Source of the DNA: Brachionus rotundiformis
Lineage: Eukaryota; Rotifera; Eurotatoria; Ploima; Brachionidae
NCBI GenBank assembly: GCA_016802295.1
Contig: JAESIW010000020.1
Span: 4,131,710-4,195,709, forward strand
DNA length: 64,000 bases
Reading direction: 5' to 3'
Part shown: piece after piece, positions 11,936 through 22,811 of the stretch
How the letters are laid out: every line of letters begins with the position of its first letter
Numbering within the stretch: position 1 is the first letter of the stretch
Notes under the pieces: generated by a model
Database searches by the model: none
Told to the model about the DNA's origin: nothing
Seen by the model: the letters and a program-made list of their open reading frames with translations, nothing else
Position numbers and translations under genes: made by a program

Positions 11936-12964
11936 AATAAAATAAACCTAATGATTCGTTTGATTAAAGGAGAAGGAATCTTTCCAATCTGGCTTGAACA
12001 CTTTGAAAACTTTGTCGAAAAAATACGCCAACTCTATATAAACAAATCGTTTAAGCATGTGATTAGACGATTAATTCAAAAAGAAATAAATTAATATCAG
12101 TTTCTTTATGAATAAAATATTTATTTTAGATTTAAAAAAAATATATAAAATAAACTTAATAGTTTAATTTCGCTATTCAAAATAAATTACAAAAAATAAA
12201 AAGCCGATATTTAAAAATTTTATTCTAAAATATCTGGGTTTTTTTTTAAATATCATATTTTAAAAAGCGTTATTTATTTTTAAAAACGATTAATTCAAAT
12301 TATTGAAATATAATTGATTATATTTTAGTACTTGGAATACATCAAAGATAAAATTGATATTTTTTTGAGGTAAAGAAAATAATTCTTTATAGTATTTTTT
12401 AGTGTGTAAGCCTTTTTAATAGTTTTTGTACTTTATTAAAATCTAATTCGATTTGATCCCGATTCTTTTTGTTCTTTTTGTAATTTTTGATAATTTAAAA
12501 CGAAGATTTTAATCAATTAATAATTAATTATTAATTTTATTTTTAACAAATAATTCTCTTATCTACTCGAATTATACTCGAAATTAATCTTTAGAATTGT
12601 GATTAAAAGAACCAAAAAGTAAAAAAAAATACAGAAATTACAAAAAGGAATGGTATCAAATAATGTTTGTTTGTAGTATCAAATAAAAAAACACAAAAAG
12701 TACAAATGAAAATTGGTATTTTAATAGAATAATATACATTTGCATAAAATAATATATTTTTTGTTTAAATGTGTTTTATTAATAATTTAATTTTGTTAAA
12801 AAAACAATATAAAATAAATTGTTAAAAACTTTGTCCTTTTATAACTCAATTACTTCGTACAGTAAGACCTTTAAAAAAAAATTCAGATTGAGTTTTTTTT
12901 TAAACTAAATAAATAAAAAATTGATTTCTGAAGCTAAATAATACTCTAAAAAATATTTAATTTT
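11936..12964. other. Intergenic between convergent ATP5PB and SLC35C1
   Basis: AT-rich with no gene seen. An imperfect inverted repeat is visible: the segment near 12452-12495 (TTTGATCCCGATTC, then CTTTTTGTAATTTTTGATA) against the complement of 12630-12665 (TTTGATACCATTCC, then TTTTTGTAATTTCTG). It could be a worn small transposon or simple-sequence drift. Confidence 0.4.
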
Positions 12965-14232
12965 CTAATTTTTTAATTCAGAATTAGTTTGATTATCTTC
13001 ATTTTCTACTTTATTGATACCTGATTCTTTTTGAGGAACTTCTAGAGATTGCCTATGTTTTGCCTTCATTTCCTGATTTCTAACATGTGAATATAAAGCA
13101 GCCCCTACTAGGACAAATCCATTGCTTGCCCACCAAAGGAAAGTTTTGACTTCATTGAAATAGAATACACCCAATAATGTTTGAGCATAAGCTTTTGCAG
13201 TTCCACTGACATTATGTGTCAGTGGAGATGTCGCCTGAATTTGTAAAGAAGTCACATATCCCATCGAAAAACCAAGCACGCCTCCAATGACCATGGTAAA
13301 CCAAAAAAATGAGTCAAACAGCAATGGAAAAGAAAATATTTCGTTTTGTTCGCCAAATAGGAAGATAAATGGAATGAATATCACACAAGCATTCACATTA
13401 TTATACATGGTCAACTTCCAAATATTGTTCTCGACAAAATTAAGAGATTTTTTTGTAAAAATAGCATTTAAGGCTACAAACAAACTAGCTGATATACCAA
13501 AAAAAACTCCAGCAATCGAAAGGCTTCCAAGTCCTTTTTCTTGATCAATGCCTAATAAAAATCCGGTTATAATAATTCCACAACATCCCAGTGCTTTATG
13601 GGATGTTTTTTCACCGAAAAATATATAAGTCAAAATCTTGGTGATGTAAATTTAATTATTGAATTGAAATTTTAAGGAAAAAAATACTTACAACATTGAA
13701 AACAGTTGTAAGAGATCGAACCACCATATAGAATGAAATTGATACATATTTCAAACATAAGTTATTAAAAGTGATCATACCAACAAAAATAAAAGACAAA
13801 GGCAAAACCTTTAATTCCAAAGATTTATAAATTTTTAATTTTTTAGAAAGTTATTGCTTACTTCTCGGGCTATTTTTGGATCGATTGAAAATGCCGGAAA
13901 CTTAATTAAACCAGGTTGGTATTTTGCAATTTGGGCAAGAAGCCAACATAATGCAACAGTGACAACACATTGAAACCATGTTATAAACAATGGAGCATCA
14001 AACTTTGAATTAAATTCAATTTTAAATCAAAATAAAACTTTCAAAAAATACTTGTAGATTGGATGAGCTAAGAAGGTATTTGTTAACAAATACCATAGAT
14101 ATTGAAACAGTCCTTTAGATAATTTAATTTTATTTTATTGATTAAATCGGAAAAAAATCTTTACCAATAGAGACTGACCGCAAAAATAATCGCGCTGGTT
14201 TTTTTGGCAAGAGAATCGTCTTTTGCGCTCAT
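12965..14232 (-). CDS. SLC35C1: GDP-fucose transporter 1
   Basis: A Golgi membrane antiporter that imports GDP-fucose for fucosylation. Five exons in minus-strand order: 14165-14232, 14052-14112, 13862-14002, 13692-13808 and 12965-13636, all phases consistent, giving 352 residues (human 364). Signatures: YWTVSISMVFVNKYLLSS in the first helix, TWFQCVVTVALC, FNNLCLKYVSISFYMVVRSL and TTVFNV. The last exon holds GIDQEKGLGSLSIAGVFFG, NAIFTKK, LTMYNNVNACVIF, GYVTSLQIQATSPLTHNVSG and TKAYAQT-like AKAYAQTLLGV. About ten hydrophobic helices are expected from the family, and the strings fit. The C-terminal tail is charged and cytosolic, lacking other domains. An AATTTAG acceptor-like site lies 13 bases before the ATG. 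Confidence 0.95.
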
Positions 14233-15246
14233 TTTTTTTTTGATCCTAAATTAACTTAAATTCTCAAAAAGAGGAAATTAAATATTATTAAGCTAAAATT
14301 TCGTATCCAAGACACCTTATAGAAAATGGTAAAGTAAAAAGAGTAAAATATTTTCATTTTTTACAAAAGTTCTGTATTGAATTTTAATTATATTTTGTAC
14401 GTATTTGAAATTTTTTGGTCTAATTATGATTTTTAAGTTTAATTTGAATAAAATAAATTTAAAATTTTTCCATTATTGTTCAAATTGCTTTTTGAAAAGA
14501 ATGTAAAATTTTGTGTCTTAGATTCAAAAATCTTGTTTTATTTTTTGATGATTAGTTTAGATAATTTTTTGGTTCAAAAACTTAAAATATATAAAATTGT
14601 TCTTAATTGTCTTTTACCAGGATAAATTTTACCTTAGCTTAATGATTACAATAAAAATTAGATAAAAAATTTAATTGAATATTTTATATAATTTCGTTTT
14701 GTGTCGTAAACAAATTATAAAAAAATTATTAATAATTTTCGAAATTCAACAATTTTATTGTTTTTTATTCTTAAATTTATCTCAATTATTTGATTTCTCA
14801 GCTTCTTCTACTTGAATATAAACTAATCTCTATAAAATCAATTTTGATGCTATGTAGATGGAAATGTTTGAATCAATAGAGCAGGAAAAAGGCAAAAATT
14901 AAAAAATCACTGAAATGTTTAAAAAATTGGATTATTTTTTATAATATTTTATAATTTCATATGACATTGATATTGACCAAATATTTATTGTACTTTTAAA
15001 AATAAGTTTTTTAGGTTTTTAAAATCTATCTCTTGTTAAAATTAGATTAAATTTTTGTTCAATTTTTATTTGGCCTATGTGTGACGCAAAAATTGAAATA
15101 AATAAATTTTAAAATATTGTTTTAGTTGAAAAAAGTCAATTATTTATCACAAAAATTATTGAATAAAGTAATTTATTGCTTCTTGCCAAAACTTGGTCGG
15201 AAATCTTTTGTCAAATTCAAACTTATCTAAAAAAATCTAATTAAAA
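14233..15246. other. Intergenic, AT-rich, nothing seen
   Basis: The stretch between the SLC35C1 start and the SCAPER stop. Low-complexity A/T runs; no exon, repeat pair or structured RNA that I can support. Confidence 0.6.
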
Positions 15247-18200
15247 CTATGTTAAAAAATATATTTTTTTCCAAATACCATCAATTTTCTTATTCACTGT
15301 TATATCTTCTCTGTTTTCAAGTTTCTCTTGGACAAAATTGACCAACATATCAGCACTTAGTTCATTAGTAAGAACACTTTTATTTTTCTCGTTGTTAAAG
15401 CAACAACTAATTAAAGTTGGAAAAAGAATCGATATCAAACGTTTGTCAGAAAAATAGTTGAATGACAAATTGCAGAGTTGTTGTAAAATAGTTGGTGGAG
15501 TTCCAAGAACAATTTTAAGCTTTAATTAGATAAAATTAAATATTTATTTTGGTTATAAAATTATTTACTTGATTTTCTGGATTCAGTGCAGTAAAGTAGC
15601 CTATTAGTAAAATGACTTCGTGCAACAAGTCTTCTGAGTTAAAAGTCTTAAAGTACCAGATCAAATAAGAGGCAATGTGTCTTATCTGTAATGAAAAGCT
15701 ATCTTCGCCCAAAATATTCTGATTGACGAAATTAATAAATTGTTTTTATTATAATTATTTTGTTTATTTAAATTTACTTGAAAAAGTGTCAGATCTAGGA
15801 CTATTATTTGGTTCAAAAGTTTTAGACTAAGTAAGCAAAGACCAGCGGTGTTTGTGGATAATTTTTTCATATTTTGATTATTCAGCTGGCTCAATTTGAC
15901 AGGTGTTGATGCGTCTTTGTGAAGCATCCCGTACAGCATTGAGACAATATTGACCAAATTTGTTGCCTTTAGGGTGCTGATGATACCAGTGCTATCATCT
16001 GACTTTTTGTCAGAAAATGTCTCATTTGATTTTCTGAAAAAATGATATTTACAAAATTACTTATGACAATAAACACTTTACCTTTTGTTTGAAAATTTTG
16101 TTATTTCAACTAGAAATTTTAGACAACTGTTCAATATTTCGGCCATTTGTTGGTCATTATCCAAAGGTCCTCGGATATTGCTGAAAAAAATACTTAATGT
16201 ATCTATTAATCCATAGCTGATAATCAATGCAGCTAGATCTGTAGCTCTTTGCATATACACAGTTTGATCAATTTTTCTGCACTCGTCATCAGTGGACACC
16301 GCACTGGAATCACAAGACGTAGGCAGCTTATTTGTTTGTCCCATTTCGGAATTCAAACAGCTAAATATTGAACTAATTAGTTCAAATAGGCTGGAACAAA
16401 TTAACCAATTGTTTGAGATTTTATTCTTATTGGAAGAATTTGAACCAAAGTCAAAACTAGTAATGTCCAACAGCATTATGTTTGAATGGTCATTTAAAAT
16501 TTCTACAAGACTCATTAATTTGTTGCTCATTACAAAATCAATTGATGAGTTGAAGCAATTTTTGGTCACATTAACCAATATACTTATCAAGTTATTGGCA
16601 CACTTAGAGTTTATTTCAGCAGTGGGCTGTTGTGCCGAAAGCAATGAAACTTGTTCTAAAAGTTTGATTATAATTGAAGGACCATTGACTTGTCGGAATT
16701 GTATAGCCTCTAAGGAATTTTTTTGTATTATTCTGACCATTTCACTGCTATGCTTACTCAATAGCTGAATGTTATTTGCATTTTTTTCCATATCTTTGAC
16801 CAATTTTGGTACTTTGGAATTTTTTAAAGTTTTTAATGAAGCAACTTCACTCGGAGCCAAACTATCTAGAGTGTTAGTTTCATATTCCAAACCTTTGGAT
16901 GATAATTTTGTTTTTAATTTTTTTAGTTTTTTTTTAAGTTGTCTTTTGCGCTCCTCATTGGCAAGTGTTTCTTTGTCATTGCTTTCCTTTGGTGCATCTA
17001 TAATGCAATTTAGATTGTACTCTTCGATTTCTGATCGAGTTAAATTTCTGCCCTGATTTGACTCATTCATAACTTGCTGGTGCTTTAGTCCACGCAAATG
17101 GGATTTGAGTTGAACTTCGGAATTAATTGTCACATTGCAGACCTTACAAAATTTTGGTTTGTCGTAAGGATGCGGTGCTGGTGCTTCACCAGAGTTATCC
17201 TCGCCAGAAAAATGCATAATACTCATCTCGAAAGCTTTTTTTCTAATTTCTTCCAAATTTAGTTCGTGACGTTTGCCCCACTCTTCTTGCTTTTGCATGA
17301 GCCGCTTTTTGACTTGTTGCTTATTTGCCTGAAATTGAGCCTCTTTCCTTGCTAATTTCATTTCTCTTGATTTTACTTTAGCCCTAGCGGTTTCGATTCT
17401 TTCTTTTTCTTTTTCAAGTTGGGTTTGTTCTATTTTGGTTTGCTTTTGCTTTCGCTTTTCCATTATTTCTTTTATTTTTGCCATTCGTTGATTTTCCAAT
17501 TTTTTTCGTCTTAGTTCGGCAGCTTGTTCTTTGGCCTTCTGTTCTTCTTGTTTTCGTAAGCGTTCCTCTTCAATGTTGTGCTTGATTACTTCATTACGCT
17601 TCTCATGTTTTTCCAATATGGATAGTTTTCTATTCTGTGCGGCAAGATTGTTTATAAAAGCTATTTCGTGGGCTTTTTGCTCTTCGGCAGCTGCCTTGGT
17701 CGCCTTCAAGTTAAGCAAATATTGTCGCTTCTCTTCGGCTCGCTGCAATTTTGCTATCAAAGTCGCTTTTTTGGTTCTTAGTAATTTTTTCTTTAATTCA
17801 GATACTTTTTCTATTTTTTTTGTCAACTCTCTGAGCTTGTTAAGCCGCTCTTGGTAAAATTGCTCGCGTTTTTCCTGGGCTCTTGCTTGCTTTTCCTCAT
17901 GTTTTCTTCGTCTTTCATTTGGTGACTCTTTTCTAGGCACAGATAAGAGTTTTTCGTGTACAAGGCGACTTGGATTCCGGTTTGATTCATATTCTCCATC
18001 ATCTAAGTTAATTTTTTCTCAGTTAATATAAATTTTTATATTGTTTAATTTTGCGATTTACCTTGTTGGTTTACTTTTTTCCAATAATCAATCAACGGTG
18101 TATTTCTTTCAGTGTCATTATTCTCTAAATCAGTTGAAAATTTGCTATTCTTTTTAAAAAAAAATTAATTAACATTATTTTCTCTTTTTAATTTGAATTG

Positions 18201-21200
18201 ATAAAAAAACTAATTTTTTTACTAAACAATTATTAACATTAGAAGATCCAAAAAATTTTTTGAACTTCTTTTTAAAAATGTCAAACTCTTGTTATATCTT
18301 CAATAATTAATGACCATAATTAAGAAAATTTTTAAAAGTAATTTTTTAATCCCTTTGTCAATTTTAGATTATTTAAAAGATTATTATTTTTTTGTATATT
18401 ACAGCAGTTTGAAATTTGACCAAAAAAAAAATTAAGATCTTCTGGTGTTATATTAATTGAATAATTCAAATTTTAAAAAATAAATCTTAATAAACTTTTT
18501 GCTACTAAACAAAAATATAAATAAAATATTGAAAATCTTAACAAAATGAGGTTAAATAGCTTGACGTTATCTAATAAACTAATAAATAAAAGTAATCTAA
18601 TAGAAAAGTGAGTTTGGTAGATAGTTAAAAGCAATTCCTTAGATAACAAATACTGATCTGACTAAACCAATGGTCCTTTTTTTCGATATAATTAACTACG
18701 GTAAATAGATTTAATAGACTAATTCAAAAAATAAATTTACTTGCTACGAAATTTATACTGAGATTTGATCGAATTAACGCTCTTTAGAAAAATTAAATTT
18801 TTAAATTCTTAAATTAATTTTGGAAAAATTATTGCCAAATCAAATAGAGTAATAAAAATGTATTTTTAAGATATTTAATCTTTTAATTGGTAAACAAGTG
18901 ATAAATTTAAGTAATTAATACTGAAAACGACTCCAAGATTTTTATGATTTTCCAAGTTTCATACTTTTTAATTTTTGTTTATTTTTACTCTAGTTTTTAT
19001 GTTGAAAATACCAAAAGCTTTTTCAATTAATTAACACTTGACTTAATTTAAAAAAATCACTCATTTTGTCCTTTTAAAATTTAATTGAAATTAGAGCAAT
19101 TGAAATTAATAAAAAAATGCCTGATTATTTGAAAAATAAATATATAAACTTACTGCCATGTCGTCTGTTTCGTTTCCATTTATCATATTGTCATTATCAA
19201 CACTCTTTTTTATAATATCATATTGATGATTAAAATGCATTAACTGATCGACAGATAGCTGTTTTGTCAATTTAGCCTCTTCATTTAAAAACGAAAGCAA
19301 TTTTTCATCTTGTTTTATTTCCATAACAATGGTTTTTTCTTCCTCTTCATAAAATTTCAGAATATTGTTGTGACGCTGATTGGCATTTCTTTTGGACAAA
19401 TTTGTCTTTTTTAAAAACTCATATCTCAAAACATCGTCCACTTCTTCCTCGTCAGCATCCTCACCCTCTTCATCTTCATCGTCAGCTCCATGTTCGTCAT
19501 CTAGATCATTTTGCTTGGCACTTTTTACTGTATAATTCCTGAAGGAATCATCATACAACGAAGCATTTTCAAAGGACTCGTTCAGAAAACCACTGTTAAT
19601 CACCTGGCTTGGATTAGCTAGATTGGTATTAAATGGAGACAGCTCTGACGGATTGGAAACAATATTCCCATATCCAATCAATTGATTTTGGTTCAAGGAC
19701 TGCATAAGTGACAGATGAATAGGATTCAAATTGGTTACCCAGGGCTGTTGGTTTAACAAATTATTGAAACATTGTGTCTGTACAGAAAGATGGTTGATGC
19801 TTGAAGGTGGAATGGTTGGCAAATTTGGAGCCATGAACGGAGAGGTGGTGTTAAATGATACATCGTCAGTGTCTAGAAGTAATTATTAAGATAAAACCTC
19901 AAAAAAAGATACCAATTTACTAATTGAGTGCAAATCACTAAATGTTTCATGATTTAGCAAATCAATTGGATCACTAAAAAAAAAATTGTTTAAAAAATTA
20001 TATCAAGCCAAAAAAGTAATTATTTTTTTTTAATCTAAAATATTAAACAAATAAAACGAATCCATAAATAAAATATTTTAATGATATTATTTTAGTAACA
20101 ATTTAAAAATTCACCTGCTGGTTTTAAGATTATTGTCCAAATCAAATTCTTCATAGTAGGAGTCTTCATCATTGTAGTCATTAAAAAATTGTTTATTTAA
20201 ACAATTTTGAAAATTTTGGTTTGGATTAAAGTCCTTAAATCCGATCATAGATTGGTCTTTGAGATTATTTATCTTGTCATCCAATTTAAATGGTTCATTA
20301 GCTTCACTCAATTGACTACTGGAATAATTTACAAGATTGTTGGATTTTCTCGGCGATGATTTCCTAACTTCCCAAGCAACTGGTTTTTGATCAGATTTAA
20401 TTTTTTCGTACTCTTCAACATGCTGAATTCTGGAAATTAGTGAGCGAAAATCATTGACACACTCCTCCAATATAAAAATTACTTCCTGAAAACAAAATTT
20501 ACATATTCCACTTTATTGGTCAAGTTTAATTACCTTGCATTCGTTGACACTGTTGTCATTTTCACAAGTTTGGTATATTTCGTCCACAGCTCGCTTCAGG
20601 TTGTCAAACAAATAGGTCCAATATCGTGAACGAATATCGGGCTTTTTGACATTTGGACATTGGTTTTTAAATGACTCATTCGAAGATGGTGTAGTGGTGC
20701 TAGATTTTATGTCAATTCGGCTACTTACACAAAAAGTGCTATTTTTTTTGGCCTTTTTTTGAGTTTCGTTCGGCTTTTTGCTTGTTTGTTGTTGTTTTTG
20801 TTTTGTTTTGTTTTTGTTGGATCTTTTATCGGCTGATAAGTGGTCAGATTGACTGGAATTTCTTGAAATTTTGCTGTTAGCCCGTTCGAGGCTAAGATTC
20901 AAAATTTCTTCGGTAAGAAATGTGGCTGATTTTTCGTTCATGAAGCCTTTTGTTTGGCCTCTTATCGATTGTTGAGTTAAATTTTGTTGCATAATTTTTT
21001 TTTTACCTTTTCTAATATTTTGGTCCAAATTCGAATTTATACCTGACATTAAAACGCTCATTCTAGCCTCATACTCCTTAAGAAAGAACGAAATTTCAAA
21101 AAAATTAATATTTTATTTTGATTTTTCGTTTTATTTATCAAAGAAAAAAGAATAACCATGGATACGTAAATAGAACGAAAAATCCATCAAAATTTATAAT

Positions 21201-21284
21201 ATTTAGTTTGAATATTATGAAATATACCTTAGATAGCAATTCACCTTCATTAATGTACCGTATTAGATTATCTAAACTACTCAT
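15247..21284 (-). CDS. SCAPER: SCAPER (S-phase cyclin A-associated protein in the ER)
   Basis: In vertebrates SCAPER binds cyclin A at the ER and is linked to cilia and translation-coupled tubulin mRNA decay. Proposed exons (minus): 21228-21284, 20534-21076, 20115-20485, 19921-19973, 19154-19872, 18062-18149, 16082-18002, 15778-16033, 15569-15718 and 15247-15519. Every junction is in phase and the total is 1476 residues (human about 1400). Evidence in order: N-terminal SRYWTYLFDNLKRAVDEIYQTCEND block, then EECVNDFRSLISRIQ and VAWEVRK; an acidic linker; a long Lys/Glu coiled coil including NEIAFIN-like HEIAFINNLAAQNRK; a C2H2 zinc finger (FCKVCNVTINSEVQLKSHLRGLKH); and the C-terminal helical region LLHEVILLIGYFTALNPENQ and FNYFSDKRLISILFPTLI. 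The 19-residue exon 1 is inferred from ATG, donor and phase only. The 1-kb intron 18150-19153 is AT-rich with nothing else visible. Confidence 0.9.
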
Positions 21285-22125
21285 TTTCTATTTAAATATA
21301 CGTGCCGTGTCTATGTTATATTCAAAGATAAAAATCTTAAAAATTATCAATCACTCACTAGATAGGCTAGAGATAATGATTTTCCAAAATTAGACCAAAA
21401 TCAAACAAAAATTATCTATGAATTCAACTTAAATTATAATACAAGCAGCTACTATCTTAAGATAGACGAGTATAACATTTTTTTAAAGTTTGGTTAATAT
21501 TGCAAAATTTTTAATTTCAAAAAAATAATTATTTGCTATAATGTAGACTTGGTTTTGATAAATTCTGTGCATTGAGTAACCAATACATAGCTAAAAATTA
21601 GATAATTTCAAATTATTAAATGCTTACTTAATTATTTAACAAATATTTTACACTTTAAATACTTAAAAATCGACTCTCAGAACTCTAAAATGATTTGAAA
21701 ATTTAAATTTTTGACCAACTTGGAACAATTGTCTGATCATGTATTGCAATATTTCATGAAATTGCTGAAATATTTGGTAAATTTAGAATTAAATTTTCAA
21801 AATTTAGTTTTTTAAAAATTCGAAAAGTTTGATATCGAAATTTTTTTTTTAAACTAGATTTTATATATGTCAGTGACAAATTCAAGATTAAACTGAAAAT
21901 TAGAATTTTTAATGGGGATTTTTTGCATTTTTGAATGTTAAAGTGACCGCTTTAAATTTGTAAACATTCCTTTAAGTAAAATTTATGCTATCATAACAAT
22001 TTAATTCTTAATCATGAATTATAAAACAAAAATGTCATTTATTTGTACAAAGATCAAATTTTTCAATTTTATTAAAAATTTCAGCATTCATTTAAAATTT
22101 ATTAAATACAAAAATTAATTTAGAT
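21285..22125. other. Divergent promoter region of SCAPER and Gemin6
   Basis: About 840 bp of AT-rich DNA between divergent starts. A 91-codon frame at 21118-21393 (+) overlaps SCAPER antisense and has no domain, so I do not call it. Confidence 0.5.
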
Positions 22126-22697
22126 ATGGATGACCCATCTAGTTTGTATGAATTCATGAAAAAATATGTTGAAATCGAACTGAAATCAAAAAACCAGAAA
22201 TTAAATGGATGGGTATACACAATTGATCCAATTTCATTTAGGTAAAGGCTTAAATAGATTTATATATCCGTATATTGTATAATTTTAATCAAAGCTATGT
22301 TTTGGTTAATTTTATTGGAGATAAACCGGATCAAGTGACAATGGTAATGGGTGAAGAGGTAAAAAATGTAAAAATACTTCCCCCTCCTGTTCAAGATTCT
22401 TATTTGCAACAGTCAATTTTGGAAAAACTAGAGACCTTATTCAGCGATGATGACGAATCTGAATCTCAGCCTGATGCTGAGTTGATAACAAAACGCAGGA
22501 AAAACCTTGTAGAATGGCTTGAGAAAAATCGACTTCCTGTAAAAATAGATTCGGTAGAAGGTTCAGATTTTCCAGTCATAAATATTTTGGACACAGTACA
22601 TATCCAAGCTCCATACGAAGAAAAAAACTGTGAATCTACTAATGAAATTATTTTAGACAAAGTTAGAAATTTAATTAGGGACTTAAAGTCTGAATAA
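22126..22697 (+). CDS. GEMIN6: Gemin6, SMN-complex Sm-fold protein
   Basis: Gemin6 pairs with Gemin7 in the SMN complex that loads Sm rings on spliceosomal snRNAs. Two exons, 22126-22241 and 22295-22697, join in phase 2 to make AGC (Ser). The result is 172 residues (human 167). Matches to the family: NGWVYTIDPISFSYVLVNF in the Sm-like fold, MVMGEEVKNVKIL, KRRKNLVEWLEKNRLPV, VHIQAPYEEKNCESTNEIIL and VRNLIRDL at the C-terminus. Skipping the 53-nt intron is needed to connect the two halves of the Sm fold. A TTTAG acceptor-like site lies two bases before the ATG. The next gene starts only 114 nt after the stop on the same strand. Confidence 0.88.
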
Positions 22698-22811
22698 ATT
22701 TTTTCAAAATTTTCTCATTTAAATTTGAATTCAAAAGCATTTTGAAAAGCTTTTTTAAAATTGTGAATAGATAAATCATTTTTATTGCTTTTAGGTTTAC
22801 TTTAACTTAGA

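Noticed and set aside
16292..17857. Long plus-strand frames antisense to SCAPER
   Set aside because: Shadows of the Lys/Glu-rich SCAPER coding exon; the Phe/Ser/Leu-rich translation is typical of antisense reading.
21118..21393. 91-codon plus-strand frame upstream of SCAPER
   Set aside because: Overlaps predicted SCAPER exon 1 and its intron on the other strand; Ile/Asn/Lys-rich with no family resemblance.
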